Below, piece after piece: positions 1 through 7,179 of a DNA stretch of 10,666 nt (within the stretch, counting starts at the first letter, position 1; each line of letters starts with the position of its first letter). The stretch lies in the NCBI GenBank assembly GCA_964400875.1, contig CAYNWK010000144.1, forward strand, positions 1 through 10,666, given 5' to 3'. This DNA comes from CAYNWK01 sp964400875. GTDB taxonomy: Bacteria; Chloroflexota; Anaerolineae; Anaerolineales; UBA4823. The notes beneath the pieces were generated by a model. That model was not told the origin of the DNA. It searched no databases and worked only from the letters and a program-made list of their open reading frames with translations. A program made the position numbers and the translations under genes.

Positions 1-29
1 GCTGCCAGCATGCAAGCCACACAGGCCTA
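1..29 (-). other. In-frame TAG at the family Lys position, with the open M42 frame continuing beyond it
   Basis: Read on the minus strand, the codon at 29-27 is TAG. It follows codons for L-D-D and precedes codons for A-C-V-A-C-M-L-A, which run to base 1 without another stop. M42 peptidases commonly read LDDKA at this place, so frame and homology persist on both sides of the stop. This supports a point nonsense mutation, a base-calling error or, least likely, readthrough. Confidence 0.7.
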
Positions 30-602
30 ATCGTCGAGGGGGCGGGAGCGCACGAATCCGTTGGACACCTCCACGCGCGGGTCGAAGGCGACAAAATCCC
101 CCACCTCGATGCCCAGCTCACGGGTCTCCTGCTTCGAGGTCGTGCGGGCATCCAGCCGCACCTCCATGTTGTCGTCCTCGCGCTTGAGTTCGTTCACCTT
201 GTTCCCGTGCACGTGCCCGGAAGCTTTGTCCAGCAGCAGCGAGCCGCGCAACACATCCCCCCGGCAAGTAAAGATCTTGCAGCCTTCTCCCTCCACCGTG
301 TTCCAGGCAAACCCGCCGATCTTGGTCAATTTAAGCCGCCCGTTGGACTTGATCTCCTTCACCATCGCGCCCAGGGTATCGACGTGAGCGGTAAGACCGC
401 GCGGCGCGTCGTTCAACTCGCCGGACCAGTTGGCGACCAGGCCTCCCTTGCGCGTGCGGGCCAGCGCCAGGTTGGAAAAGCCGATCAAGGCTTGCTCGAC
501 AAAAGTGATCGCCTCGCCGGTATATCCCGTCGGGCTGGGGATCTCCAGCAGTTCGATTAATAAGTTGAGCATGTACTCGGTGTCGATGGGGGGCAAATTC
601 AT
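27..602 (-). CDS. M42-family metallopeptidase, N-terminal part, ended by an in-frame amber codon
   Basis: The 191-residue product matches the N-terminal part of M42 aminopeptidases/endoglucanase-like enzymes, cytosolic di-zinc peptidases usually about 350 residues long. Visible are the SPTG segment (res 23-26), the metal-binding/catalytic TAHVDT motif (H73, D75) and the SRPLDD segment (res 186-191) whose Asp ligates both metals in the family. The reading frame then meets TAG, but beyond it continues as A-C-V-A-C-M-L-A to the window edge, which is what M42 proteins normally show after an LDDK motif. The stop therefore looks like a single-base change of a Lys codon (AAG to TAG) rather than the true end. 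As written, the product lacks the later Glu, Asp and His ligands and should be inactive. The ATG overlaps the stop of the upstream thioesterase gene by 4 nt, implying translational coupling. A sequencing error or a genuine pseudogene are both possible. Family call is confident; status is not. Confidence 0.8.
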   Translation of the reverse strand: MNLPPIDTEYMLNLLIELLEIPSPTGYTGEAITFVEQALIGFSNLALARTRKGGLVANWSGELNDAPRGLTAHVDTLGAMVKEIKSNGRLKLTKIGGFAWNTVEGEGCKIFTCRGDVLRGSLLLDKASGHVHGNKVNELKREDDNMEVRLDARTTSKQETRELGIEVGDFVAFDPRVEVSNGFVRSRPLDD

Positions 603-1045
603 GCGTCGCTCCGTTTAGAATTTTCTTCGGTCAGGCCTTCGAAGGTTTGGATCTTCTCTCGCCAACCCTCCGGTAGGGGTATGGACCTGCCTGCGTGATA
701 ATCATAGGCTACCAACGCTGTTGCGCCGCGCGCGAATTGCCGTCCGCTGTCTCCATCCTCGATCTGATATTCCATGCCCAGGCTCTTATTGCCCAGGCGG
801 GTAACGCGCACGCCGACCCGCAGCGGACTGCCGAACTGGACCGGAGCCAGGAAAGTCACCTGCGCCTCCGCCAGGATGATCCCAACGTCCAAAAACGAGC
901 CCCCTGCCCATAAGCCCAGCTCTTTAAGGTAATTAATGCGCGCCTGCTCCATATAGGTCAGGTATTTTGCGTTGTTGAGGTGTCCCTGGGGGTCCAAATC
1001 GCCGTATCGTACTTCGATCGGGTGGTAAAAACGAAATTCCGCCAT
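599..1045 (-). CDS. Acyl-CoA thioesterase-like hotdog-fold protein (4HBT/YbgC type)
   Basis: This 148-residue protein has the length and N-terminal signature of 4-hydroxybenzoyl-CoA thioesterase/YbgC-type hotdog enzymes, which hydrolyse acyl-CoA thioesters in the cytoplasm. The segment VRYGDLDPQGHLNNAKYL (res 12-29) carries the family pattern: D16, D18 with the catalytic-type Asp, then G-H and N-N. The middle strand region (about res 56-110) fits the hotdog sheet. The substrate cannot be told from sequence. A longer frame starts 47 codons upstream, but I chose the ATG before AEFRFYHP because homology begins there and a TATAAT box sits 6 nt upstream of it, which would give a leaderless mRNA. 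The stop codon overlaps the M42 peptidase ATG in an ATGA, so the two genes probably form one transcription unit. It is divergent from the TPR gene, 114 nt away. Confidence 0.85.
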   Translation of the reverse strand: MAEFRFYHPIEVRYGDLDPQGHLNNAKYLTYMEQARINYLKELGLWAGGSFLDVGIILAEAQVTFLAPVQFGSPLRVGVRVTRLGNKSLGMEYQIEDGDSGRQFARGATALVAYDYHAGRSIPLPEGWREKIQTFEGLTEENSKRSDA

Positions 1046-1051
1046 GTAAAA

Positions 1052-1057
1052 ATTATA
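1052..1057 (-). promoter_or_regulatory. Perfect -10 box, leaderless promoter of the thioesterase/M42 unit
   Basis: On the minus strand TATAAT is followed by 6 nt and then the ATG of the thioesterase gene. With usual -10 to start-site spacing, transcription would begin at or within a base or two of the start codon, leaving no room for a Shine-Dalgarno site. No good -35 hexamer is seen at 16-18 nt. Confidence 0.65.
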
Positions 1058-1123
1058 CCCTGCCCCGTGGTGGAATCGCCTTTTTTCGCTATTCTGTGCC
1101 CTCGGGCCGAGGATTCCCCAGGC

Positions 1124-1152
1124 TTGGTTCATCGATGCCTCTGCGGTATAAT
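1124..1152 (+). promoter_or_regulatory. Promoter of the TPR/CopD-like unit, leaderless
   Basis: TATAAT at 1147-1152 is preceded, after a 17-nt spacer, by TTGGTT at 1124-1129, a partial match to the -35 consensus. Only 7 nt separate the -10 box from the ATG at 1160, so the mRNA is predicted to start at the initiation codon. There is no purine-rich ribosome binding site between the box and the ATG. Confidence 0.7.
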
Positions 1153-1159
1153 ACGCCGC

Positions 1160-2419
1160 ATGACTGAAGCCAACCTCGAACACCATCGCCCGCAGAATGC
1201 GGGCGATGAAACCTTACCAGACGAGGCAGAGAACCAGGAACAGGTCGAAAAAGACCAGCTTTCTGCGCCTGCCGAGCTGGACGCAACCCAGGCTGTGAGT
1301 GCTCCTGCACCCGAGCAGTCTGGCGAACAAGCAATTGAAGAAACTTCCGCTGGCCCGGCCGGCGGCCCGCCAACCGGTAGCGGTCAAGTGAAAGCAGGCC
1401 GGAATCCCTGGCGCTGGCTGTACGTGCTGAGCTTTGCAGCCCTGGTATTTATCGCTGGGGTGAGCGCCTTTGGCGGTTACCGTTCCGGCATAAACCAGCG
1501 CACCAGCCTGGAATCGACGCTGGTGGCCTCCGAAGCGCGCAAGCAGTACGATCTGGGCCTCGCCGATATGGAAGCGGGCCGCTACGAGGTCGCCCGCCAG
1601 CGTTTCGAGCACGTCATCAACCTGAACCCGAACTTTCCCGGCGTCATTGACCAGCTTGCCGCCGTGCGCCTGGAGCTCAACACTACAGCCACCCCCACTT
1701 CGGTGCCGACGCCGACGCTGACGCCCACCCCCGATTTGCGCTCCGCCGAGGAGCTGTTCTCGCAGGCCCAGGTGATGCTCGCCGATAAGCAGTGGGGTGA
1801 TGCCATCGACGCGCTGCTAAAACTGCGTAAAGATGAGCCGGACTACCATCCTATCGATGTGGACGGCATGCTTTACGTCGCGCTGCGCAACCGCGGCGTG
1901 CAGCGCATCCTCAACGAGGGCGACCTGGAAAGCGGCACCTACGACCTGGCCCTGACCGAACGCTTTGGCCCCCTCGATATCGAGGCCAGCAATTACCGGA
2001 CCTGGTCCGATTTCTATCTAACTGGCGCCAGCTATTGGGGGCTGGATTGGGGTCAGGCGGTGATCAATTTCCAGGAGATCCTTATACCAGCGCCCAACCT
2101 GCGCGACGCCTCCGGCCTGACCACCACCGAACGCTACCGCATCGCCTCGATCAAATACGGCGATGTCCTGGCAGGGCTCGAAGAATACTGCCTGGCCCAA
2201 CAGCAATATGAAAACGCTTTCAGCATCGGTTCGGACCCTGAAGCTCAACCGACCGCTTCCTGGGTGGCGCAGCGGTGCGAGAAGGGTGAGGAGGAAGACA
2301 AGCCCAAGCCCAGGAAAGATACCCCCACACCGCCGCCCGAAAAGCAGCCTACCGCTACACCCGAGTCGTATCCCGGACCTGAACCGACCGAAGAACCAAC
2401 GACCTATCCTCCTCCATGA
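1160..2419 (+). CDS. Membrane-anchored TPR-repeat protein with Thr/Pro-rich linkers
   Basis: The 419-residue protein has four parts. An acidic, Gln/Glu/Ala/Pro-rich, probably disordered N-terminus (res 1-82) comes first. One transmembrane helix follows (about res 85-106, WRWLYVLSFAALVF...). A TPR-like helical pair (res 125-172, with ARQRFEHVINLNPNFP typical of a TPR helix B) leads into a T/P-rich linker (res 177-192). A second helical-repeat region then spans about res 195-375 and ends in a charged, Thr/Pro-rich tail (res 376-419). The topology is probably N-in with the repeats outside, since N-terminal basic residues flank the helix. TPR domains mediate protein contacts; no enzymatic motif is visible and no partner can be named. 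I chose this ATG over one 60 codons upstream because a TATAAT box ends 7 nt before it and the upstream stretch lies in the divergent promoter region. The stop overlaps the next gene's ATG (ATGA), suggesting the two proteins are made together. Confidence 0.8.
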   Translation: MTEANLEHHRPQNAGDETLPDEAENQEQVEKDQLSAPAELDATQAVSAPAPEQSGEQAIEETSAGPAGGPPTGSGQVKAGRNPWRWLYVLSFAALVFIAGVSAFGGYRSGINQRTSLESTLVASEARKQYDLGLADMEAGRYEVARQRFEHVINLNPNFPGVIDQLAAVRLELNTTATPTSVPTPTLTPTPDLRSAEELFSQAQVMLADKQWGDAIDALLKLRKDEPDYHPIDVDGMLYVALRNRGVQRILNEGDLESGTYDLALTERFGPLDIEASNYRTWSDFYLTGASYWGLDWGQAVINFQEILIPAPNLRDASGLTTTERYRIASIKYGDVLAGLEEYCLAQQQYENAFSIGSDPEAQPTASWVAQRCEKGEEEDKPKPRKDTPTPPPEKQPTATPESYPGPEPTEEPTTYPPP

Positions 2420-2937
2420 CCTCCGGCGAACTTGCCATGCCGATGTGGGCGCTGACGCTGGCTTACTGGCTGCACATGCTGGCTACGGTGGTATGGATTG
2501 GCGGCCTGACCTCCATGGTCCTGTTCGTGCTGCCAGCGGCGCAGAGCAGCCTTGGACCACAGGAGTACGCCGGTTTCCTCGACCGGGTAACCCGCAAGCT
2601 GGACCCCTTGGGGTGGCTCAGCCTGACGGTCCTGGTAGCGACGGGGTTATTCCAGATGAGCGCCAGCCCGAATTATGCCGGTTTCCTCGTGATCGGCAAT
2701 CGCTGGGCGGTCGCCATCTTCGTCAAGCACCTGGTCTTCGGCGCCATGATCGCGGTGAGCGCGTATCTTACCTGGGGGGTTTTGCCGGCGTTGCGCCGCC
2801 TGGCGCTGCGCCGCGCCGCCGGGCAGGATACTTCGGAAGCCGCCAGATTGGGCCAGCGCGAAACCCAATTGCTGCGCTTAAATCTGATCCTGGCGGTCCT
2901 GGTCTTGGGCCTGACCGCCCTGGCCAGGGCCTCGTGA
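2416..2937 (+). CDS. CopD-like four-helix integral membrane protein
   Basis: The 173-residue product is almost entirely hydrophobic, with about four transmembrane helices (roughly res 14-40, 64-82, 96-125 and 151-171). The first helix carries a WLHMLA...VWIGG pattern (H20, W27, G29-G30), and the third begins with a K-H pair (res 104-105). These are hallmarks of the CopD-type copper-resistance membrane domain and related families of unknown function. In characterised CopD proteins the domain is linked to copper movement across the inner membrane; whether this short stand-alone version binds copper is unknown. No CopC-like partner is adjacent. The ATG overlaps the TPR gene's stop by 4 nt, so translation is probably coupled and the two may act in the same membrane complex. 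An alternative ATG lies at codon 8. The family call is from motif pattern and topology only. Confidence 0.7.
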   Translation: MTSGELAMPMWALTLAYWLHMLATVVWIGGLTSMVLFVLPAAQSSLGPQEYAGFLDRVTRKLDPLGWLSLTVLVATGLFQMSASPNYAGFLVIGNRWAVAIFVKHLVFGAMIAVSAYLTWGVLPALRRLALRRAAGQDTSEAARLGQRETQLLRLNLILAVLVLGLTALARAS

Positions 2938-3082
2938 CCAAAACAGACTCACAACACAGTATGGGTAGAAAATGTCCCGTCGTAGGGGCAAGGTCCTTTG
3001 CCATCCGGATTGATTTCTGGCAGGAGATCAACCCTAATCATCATCCTGGGAGACCTGCCCCTGCCCACGTGATCATAACGGA
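2938..3082. other. Convergent intergenic gap without a gene or clear terminator
   Basis: This 145-nt gap separates two converging genes. I see no coding signal and no hairpin followed by a T-run on either strand. It contains the bulged inverted repeat listed separately, which may serve as a two-way end-of-transcript structure or be a copy of a dispersed intergenic repeat. Confidence 0.5.
2984..3062. repeat. Bulged inverted repeat in the convergent gap
   Basis: The left arm AGGGGCAAGGTC (2984-2995) is complementary to the right arm GACCTGCCCCT (3052-3062) with one bulged base, enclosing 56 nt. Inside, TTGAT (3010-3014) and ATCAA (3027-3031) form a second small stem. The GGGGC-rich arms resemble short palindromic repeats scattered between genes in many bacterial genomes, but a second copy is not present in this window, so repeat-family membership is unproven. 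Confidence 0.45.
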
Positions 3083-4600
3083 CTACCTGGGCCCCGTATA
3101 AAACTTGTACGGCTCTTCCGGATAATAATGGTAAACCTTCCGCCCGGGGAAATCCTGCGCCGTCTGCTCGTCGGATTCCGCCCCCCGGCTCATGATGAAG
3201 ATAAAGGGGGTATCCAGCCTGGGGTCCTCCAGCTCCAGCAGCACGCCATAATCCATCCAGATATCCGGATGCACGACCACCAGCGCCGGCGTCATGCCTT
3301 CTTCCTGGGCCTGCTGGAAGGGCGCCAGGTCGGCGCGTTCCATGCCGTATAAATGCTGCATCTCGCGCAAGCGCATGGGCGTGTAGTAGATCAGATTGGC
3401 CGCTACCAACAAAAACACGACTGCGGTCACTGCCAGCGGGCGCGCCTTCCGCCAGCCGCTGTAGCTGCGCCAGGGTTCGCCTGGAGCCAGCGGCCAGCCG
3501 GCCAGGAAGGCGATCCCTGCCGCGCTGACGATCGTCAGGCTGAACAACCCCTCGTAATAATAGCGCGGTCCGAACAGCCAGGAGCCCACCCAATATGCCA
3601 GGTAAACCACCACCAGCGTGGGAAATACACTGCTCACCAGCAAGGCGCGCCAGTTGCGCCGCCAGGTTAAAGCCAGCACCCCGAAAGGCAGGAAGATCCA
3701 CGACAGCCGCGCCCAGCCGAACAGGTCGCCCATCCCGACTCGCAGGCTGAAGCGCGTGTTGATCCAGCCCTGCCGCAGCGTGTGCCCGCTCTCGACGACC
3801 CCGACCCCCGGGCCGAAGCCGATCTTGTCGTAATCCCACCATAAAGTATACAGGTTGAAAAACGGATCGCCGGTAGCGGCGTACTGCCACAGGAAGTTCA
3901 GCGACCCCACCAGCAAGGCCAGCGCGCCCACCGCCAGCACCCGCCGCCGGATCGGCCAGCTGCCCCGCCCCAGCAGCGCCATGCCATGCAGACCAAAAGG
4001 GACCGCCAGCGCTACCGCAGTCAGCGGGCGGGTCAAGGCCAGCAGACCCAGGCTCAAACCGGCGGCCAGCGCCAAAACCCAGGGCGGGATGCGGCCGTCA
4101 GGGGTCCCGGTCAGGTCCAGCCAGGCCAGCACGAACGCCGCGCTCAACACCAACCCCAGTGGGTGCGAGAGCAGCGAGCCCGAGTTCATCAAGAAGAACG
4201 GCGAGGTCAACGTCAAACCGGCGGCGAACAGGCCTGCTGTGTCGCCCAGCAGCTTAGCCCCCAGGCGGTACGTCAGCCACACGCCCAACCCGGCTAACAA
4301 CGGGTTGACCAGCCCGCGCGCCCCGAACAAAACGCCCAGCGCCAGAGTCGCCGGCCAACCCAGGGGGTATTTGCCAAAACGCTGCCCCTGGTAGTCAACC
4401 ACGAAGGGCACCAGGAAGCTCTGCGCGTGCGGCGGTGAGGGGGTGGTCACCTGCCCGCCGGCGATCAGCTCCGCCTGCCAGGCGTAAGCGATCTCGTCTT
4501 CCAGGTGTGCGATGTTCTCGAACACCCGCGTTGCGACAAACCAGGCCGCGGCGACAGCCAGCAGGCTGAACAGCAGGGCGAGGCGGTCGGATCGGGTCAT
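3083..4600 (-). CDS. GT-C fold membrane glycosyltransferase (GT39/ArnT-like)
   Basis: This 505-residue protein has around ten hydrophobic segments spread over residues 8-410, then a soluble C-terminal part of about 95 residues. The first extracytoplasmic loop holds HLEDEIAY (D35, E36), where GT-C enzymes of the PMT/ArnT type place their catalytic acidic residue. It is followed by FGKYPLGWP (res 75-83), common in prokaryotic family members. FGPRYYYEG (res 343-351) also fits. Such enzymes move a sugar from a lipid-linked donor to lipid or protein on the outer side of the membrane; neither donor nor acceptor can be read from sequence. It is the last gene of the minus-strand run, 25 nt after the nucleotidase gene, with no strong Shine-Dalgarno site before its ATG. 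The fourth-gene position suggests co-transcription, not necessarily shared function. No flippase or polyprenyl-phosphate glycosyltransferase is adjacent. Confidence 0.8.
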   Translation of the reverse strand: MTRSDRLALLFSLLAVAAAWFVATRVFENIAHLEDEIAYAWQAELIAGGQVTTPSPPHAQSFLVPFVVDYQGQRFGKYPLGWPATLALGVLFGARGLVNPLLAGLGVWLTYRLGAKLLGDTAGLFAAGLTLTSPFFLMNSGSLLSHPLGLVLSAAFVLAWLDLTGTPDGRIPPWVLALAAGLSLGLLALTRPLTAVALAVPFGLHGMALLGRGSWPIRRRVLAVGALALLVGSLNFLWQYAATGDPFFNLYTLWWDYDKIGFGPGVGVVESGHTLRQGWINTRFSLRVGMGDLFGWARLSWIFLPFGVLALTWRRNWRALLVSSVFPTLVVVYLAYWVGSWLFGPRYYYEGLFSLTIVSAAGIAFLAGWPLAPGEPWRSYSGWRKARPLAVTAVVFLLVAANLIYYTPMRLREMQHLYGMERADLAPFQQAQEEGMTPALVVVHPDIWMDYGVLLELEDPRLDTPFIFIMSRGAESDEQTAQDFPGRKVYHYYPEEPYKFYTGPR

Positions 4601-4625
4601 TGTAGTTACTTTGAAACAGGAGGGT

Positions 4626-5636
4626 TCAGCTGGCAGCGCCTACCTCGCTCAGCGCTCGTAAAGCAGCTTCGTGCAGGCGGCCGTTAGAGGCCAGGATGCC
4701 GCGGTTGCGCGCCAGGGTGCGTCCTCGGGTAAAATCCAGCGCCTCGCCGCGCAGGTCGGTCACCTTACCGCCCGCTTCCTTGGCGAGCAGCGAACCGGCA
4801 GCCTGGTCCCAGATCTTCTCGCGGTAATCGGGTTTCTTAGGGGAAAGCAGGCGCAGAGAGAGCTCGCCGTGCCCGGCTGCCAGGACCGCATACTTGGCCT
4901 GGCTGTCCATGCGCACCGGCTCGACGGACACACCCAGGCGATCGGCGAGGTCGTCCACCTTGTCTACGTTGGTGTGTTCGGCCACGTAAGAGCGCAGCAA
5001 GCGCGCCTGGGAGGCGTCCTCCCTATCGGAGACTTCCAAGCGTTGGAAATCCGCCTCCGTGAAGGGCGCTTCCTCAAGCGTGATCGTCCAGGTTCCCTGG
5101 CCTTTAGCTGCGACCACCAGAGAGCCCGGTCCACCGGGGTCTGGCTGGTAGCCGGCGGTCAGGTTGGGGCATCCCAGCGCCGCTACCTCGACTTCGCCGT
5201 CAACCAGCAGCGCCAGCGCCACAGCGTATTGGTCTCCGCGCAGGAATCCTTTGGTGCCATCGATGGGGTCCAGGGTCCAGAAGCGATCGGCGGTCGTGGC
5301 GCTGCCCCGGTCGATCCACGCACAGACCTCGTCCGGGACGGCCCGGGGGAAGTAGCGGTGCACGAAGCGGGTGATTCGCTCCAGCGAATCACTGGCCGCA
5401 GCGCTGCGCAGCGCGCCCGCATCCTCCTCCGCTACCAGCGGATCCTGCGGAAAGGAGTCCAGCAGCATCCTGGACACCAGCGCCTGGGAGGCGTAATCGG
5501 CCACGGTGACCGGAGAGCGGTCTTCCTTGGTCAAAGCCGGCGTGATCATCTCCTGCTGCACCACCGCGATTAAGTTGGCCGCCCGGCGAACCGCCTCGAT
5601 CACAAAACGGATCTCCAAGTTATTTAAATCGAGCAT
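4626..5636 (-). CDS. cysQ: 3'(2'),5'-bisphosphate nucleotidase, HAL2/CysQ-type inositol monophosphatase superfamily
   Basis: The 336-residue protein belongs to the Mg-dependent, Li-sensitive phosphatase superfamily. The metal-site motifs are all present: the acidic pair in LVAEEDAG (E70/E71), WTLDPIDGTKGF (D123, D126) and IWDQAAG (W276, D277). The longer LDPIDGTKGFLRG form and the QYAVALALL segment after it look closer to HAL2/SAL1-type enzymes than to E. coli CysQ or inositol monophosphatase. The likely reaction is hydrolysis of 3'-phosphoadenosine 5'-phosphate to AMP and phosphate, which clears the by-product of sulfotransfer and sulfate assimilation. Activity on inositol phosphates cannot be excluded. 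I start it at the ATG before LDLNNLEIRF because an AAGGAAG ribosome binding site sits 5 nt upstream; another ATG nine codons earlier is possible. It lies 77 nt after rimO and 25 nt before the glycosyltransferase. No sulfate-assimilation gene is nearby. Confidence 0.85.
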   Translation of the reverse strand: MLDLNNLEIRFVIEAVRRAANLIAVVQQEMITPALTKEDRSPVTVADYASQALVSRMLLDSFPQDPLVAEEDAGALRSAAASDSLERITRFVHRYFPRAVPDEVCAWIDRGSATTADRFWTLDPIDGTKGFLRGDQYAVALALLVDGEVEVAALGCPNLTAGYQPDPGGPGSLVVAAKGQGTWTITLEEAPFTEADFQRLEVSDREDASQARLLRSYVAEHTNVDKVDDLADRLGVSVEPVRMDSQAKYAVLAAGHGELSLRLLSPKKPDYREKIWDQAAGSLLAKEAGGKVTDLRGEALDFTRGRTLARNRGILASNGRLHEAALRALSEVGAAS

Positions 5637-5713
5637 CACCACTTCCTTTTCTGCCAACCACAACGGGCATTAATTGCGTCCTGTAATCCCTGCTCTGTGC
5701 CGCGTAAGGCCTG

Positions 5714-7087
5714 CTAAGGCAGCTCGACCCCGGCTAAACCGATCACGTTCCGGGAGGTCTCGATGACTCCCGTCAGGTCATAGGTCATCGCTCCGCTGAT
5801 GCGCACTGGCGCCAGCTCCCCATCCGGGATATCCCCTTCGACGATCACCAGGCCGTCGATCTCCGGCGCGTCCCGGTACGAGCGTCCCATAGAAAGCCCA
5901 TCCCCGTGACCCTCGATCAGCACATCCAGCGTCTCGCCGACCAATGACTGGTTGGTCTCCAACGAAATACCTTGCTGCAGTTCCATCAGCTGCTCCCAGC
6001 GCGCCTGCTTGACCTCCTGCGGCACCGGATCGCCAAGCGGCTCGCTGCTGGTCCCGGGCTCGAAGGAGAATTGGAAAGCGCCGACACGGTCGAAACGGAT
6101 CGCTTCCACAAAATCCAGCAACGTCCGGAACTCTTCGTCTGTTTCTCCGGGATAGCCGACAATGAAGGTGGTTCGTAAGGCCAGATCTGACATGGCGGCG
6201 CGCATCTTCTCCAGCGTGCGGTGGACCCAGTCCACGTTCGCCGGGCGGCGCATGCGCCGCAAAGCGGCGGGGTGGGCGTGCTGCAAGGGCATATCCAGGT
6301 AAGGCACGATCTGCGGGCTTTCGGCCATCACCTCGATCAGCTCATCGGTCACGTATCCGGGATAAGCGTACATGATGCGGATCCAGTCCACTTCCGGGAC
6401 GGCCGCGGTCACGCGTTTCAACAGGTGAGCCAGTCCATTTTTGAGGCCCAGGTCGTGCCCGTAGTCGGTGGTGTCCTGGGCGATCAGGATGATCTCGCGC
6501 ACTCCATTGTCCCGCAGGTAGCGCGCCTCCGCCAGGATGGCTTCCACCGGCCGGCTGACCGCCGTGCCCTTGATTAAGGGAATGGCGCAGAAAGCGCACG
6601 GGCGCCGGCAGCCGTCGGCGATTTTTAAGTAAGCGCTGGCACCCTGGAGCGCCACGCGTGCGACGCCGTGTTCGTCCGTCCCTACCGTTTCGGCTTCCGG
6701 CAGGTGGTAAATAGGTTCAGGATGCCTGCCCTGGCGCAGCCTGCCCACCAGGTCAACGATGTCCATCCAACGCCGGGTGCCGAGGATGCCGTCAATGCCC
6801 GGAACCTGCTTGGCGACTTCCACGCCATAGCGTTGGGTCAGGCAGCCGGCTGCGATCAGTACCTGGTCCTGGCGCTTATCCGCAGACAGCTCGCCGAGCA
6901 CCTGGAACGATTCCTCTTTCGCCGGGCCGATAAATCCACAGGTATTGACGATCAGCACGCTGGCCTGGTCAGCCTGGTTCACCGGCCTGTAACCGGTGCC
7001 CATCAGCAGCTGGGCCATTGATTCTGAATCGACCGTATTTTTTGAGCAGCCGAGCGAAACCAGATAAAAAGTCTTCTCTTTTTCCAT
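5714..7087 (-). CDS. rimO: Ribosomal protein uS12 methylthiotransferase RimO
   Basis: The 457-residue product is a full-length methylthiotransferase. The N-terminal UPF0004 domain has three cysteines for one [4Fe-4S] cluster: C14 in LGCSKN, C50 in NTCGFI and C82 in AGCLTQRY. The radical SAM domain carries the CX3CX2C motif (C160, C164, C167) for the second cluster. A TRAM-like RNA/protein-binding domain occupies about res 385-450. The LGCSKN start and the short GCRRPCAFCAIP segment point to RimO rather than the tRNA enzymes MiaB or MtaB. RimO adds a methylthio group to a conserved Asp of ribosomal protein uS12. The gene is second in the minus-strand run, 92 nt after the RodZ-like gene; AAAGG lies 8 nt before the ATG. 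A weak extended -10 (TGC-TATTAA) further upstream could give it an extra promoter. All key residues are present. Confidence 0.95.
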   Translation of the reverse strand: MEKEKTFYLVSLGCSKNTVDSESMAQLLMGTGYRPVNQADQASVLIVNTCGFIGPAKEESFQVLGELSADKRQDQVLIAAGCLTQRYGVEVAKQVPGIDGILGTRRWMDIVDLVGRLRQGRHPEPIYHLPEAETVGTDEHGVARVALQGASAYLKIADGCRRPCAFCAIPLIKGTAVSRPVEAILAEARYLRDNGVREIILIAQDTTDYGHDLGLKNGLAHLLKRVTAAVPEVDWIRIMYAYPGYVTDELIEVMAESPQIVPYLDMPLQHAHPAALRRMRRPANVDWVHRTLEKMRAAMSDLALRTTFIVGYPGETDEEFRTLLDFVEAIRFDRVGAFQFSFEPGTSSEPLGDPVPQEVKQARWEQLMELQQGISLETNQSLVGETLDVLIEGHGDGLSMGRSYRDAPEIDGLVIVEGDIPDGELAPVRISGAMTYDLTGVIETSRNVIGLAGVELP

Positions 7088-7179
7088 ACCTTCAACCTTT
7101 AATAGCAGTAGGAGTTACGCAGTTCTCCGGAAAAGTGGGGGAGTTTGGGCGGGCGCTGCCGGCCGGGTTCATTGACAAC

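Noticed and set aside
27..29. Pyrrolysine insertion at the TAG codon
   Set aside because: UAG at a Lys position is suggestive, but no pyl genes are visible here, M42 enzymes are not known to carry pyrrolysine, and a point mutation or read error is simpler. It is kept only as a test in the findings.
980..1159. Sixty-codon upstream extension of the TPR protein
   Set aside because: It runs through the divergent promoter region and overlaps the thioesterase start. The TATAAT box at 1147-1152 would lie inside the coding region, and the extension resembles no protein.
2163..3101. Plus-strand 312-codon frame across the TPR and CopD-like genes
   Set aside because: It is a different phase from two well-supported genes and is Pro/Arg-rich without family similarity, so it is a shadow.
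2949..3890. Minus-strand 313-codon frame over the glycosyltransferase 3' half and the convergent gap
   Set aside because: It is out of phase with the glycosyltransferase, whose membrane segments and conserved motifs are clear, and it is Arg/Gly-rich without a domain.
4671..5573. Long plus-strand open frame (300 codons) opposite the bisphosphate nucleotidase
   Set aside because: It is antisense to a gene with all catalytic motifs and is rich in Gln, Arg and Gly from mirrored codons. It has no recognisable domain, so it is a shadow frame of high-GC coding DNA.
5696..5722. Short TAAGGC direct repeat around the rimO stop
   Set aside because: Two 6-nt copies ten bases apart are expected by chance, and there is no stable terminator structure with a T-run.
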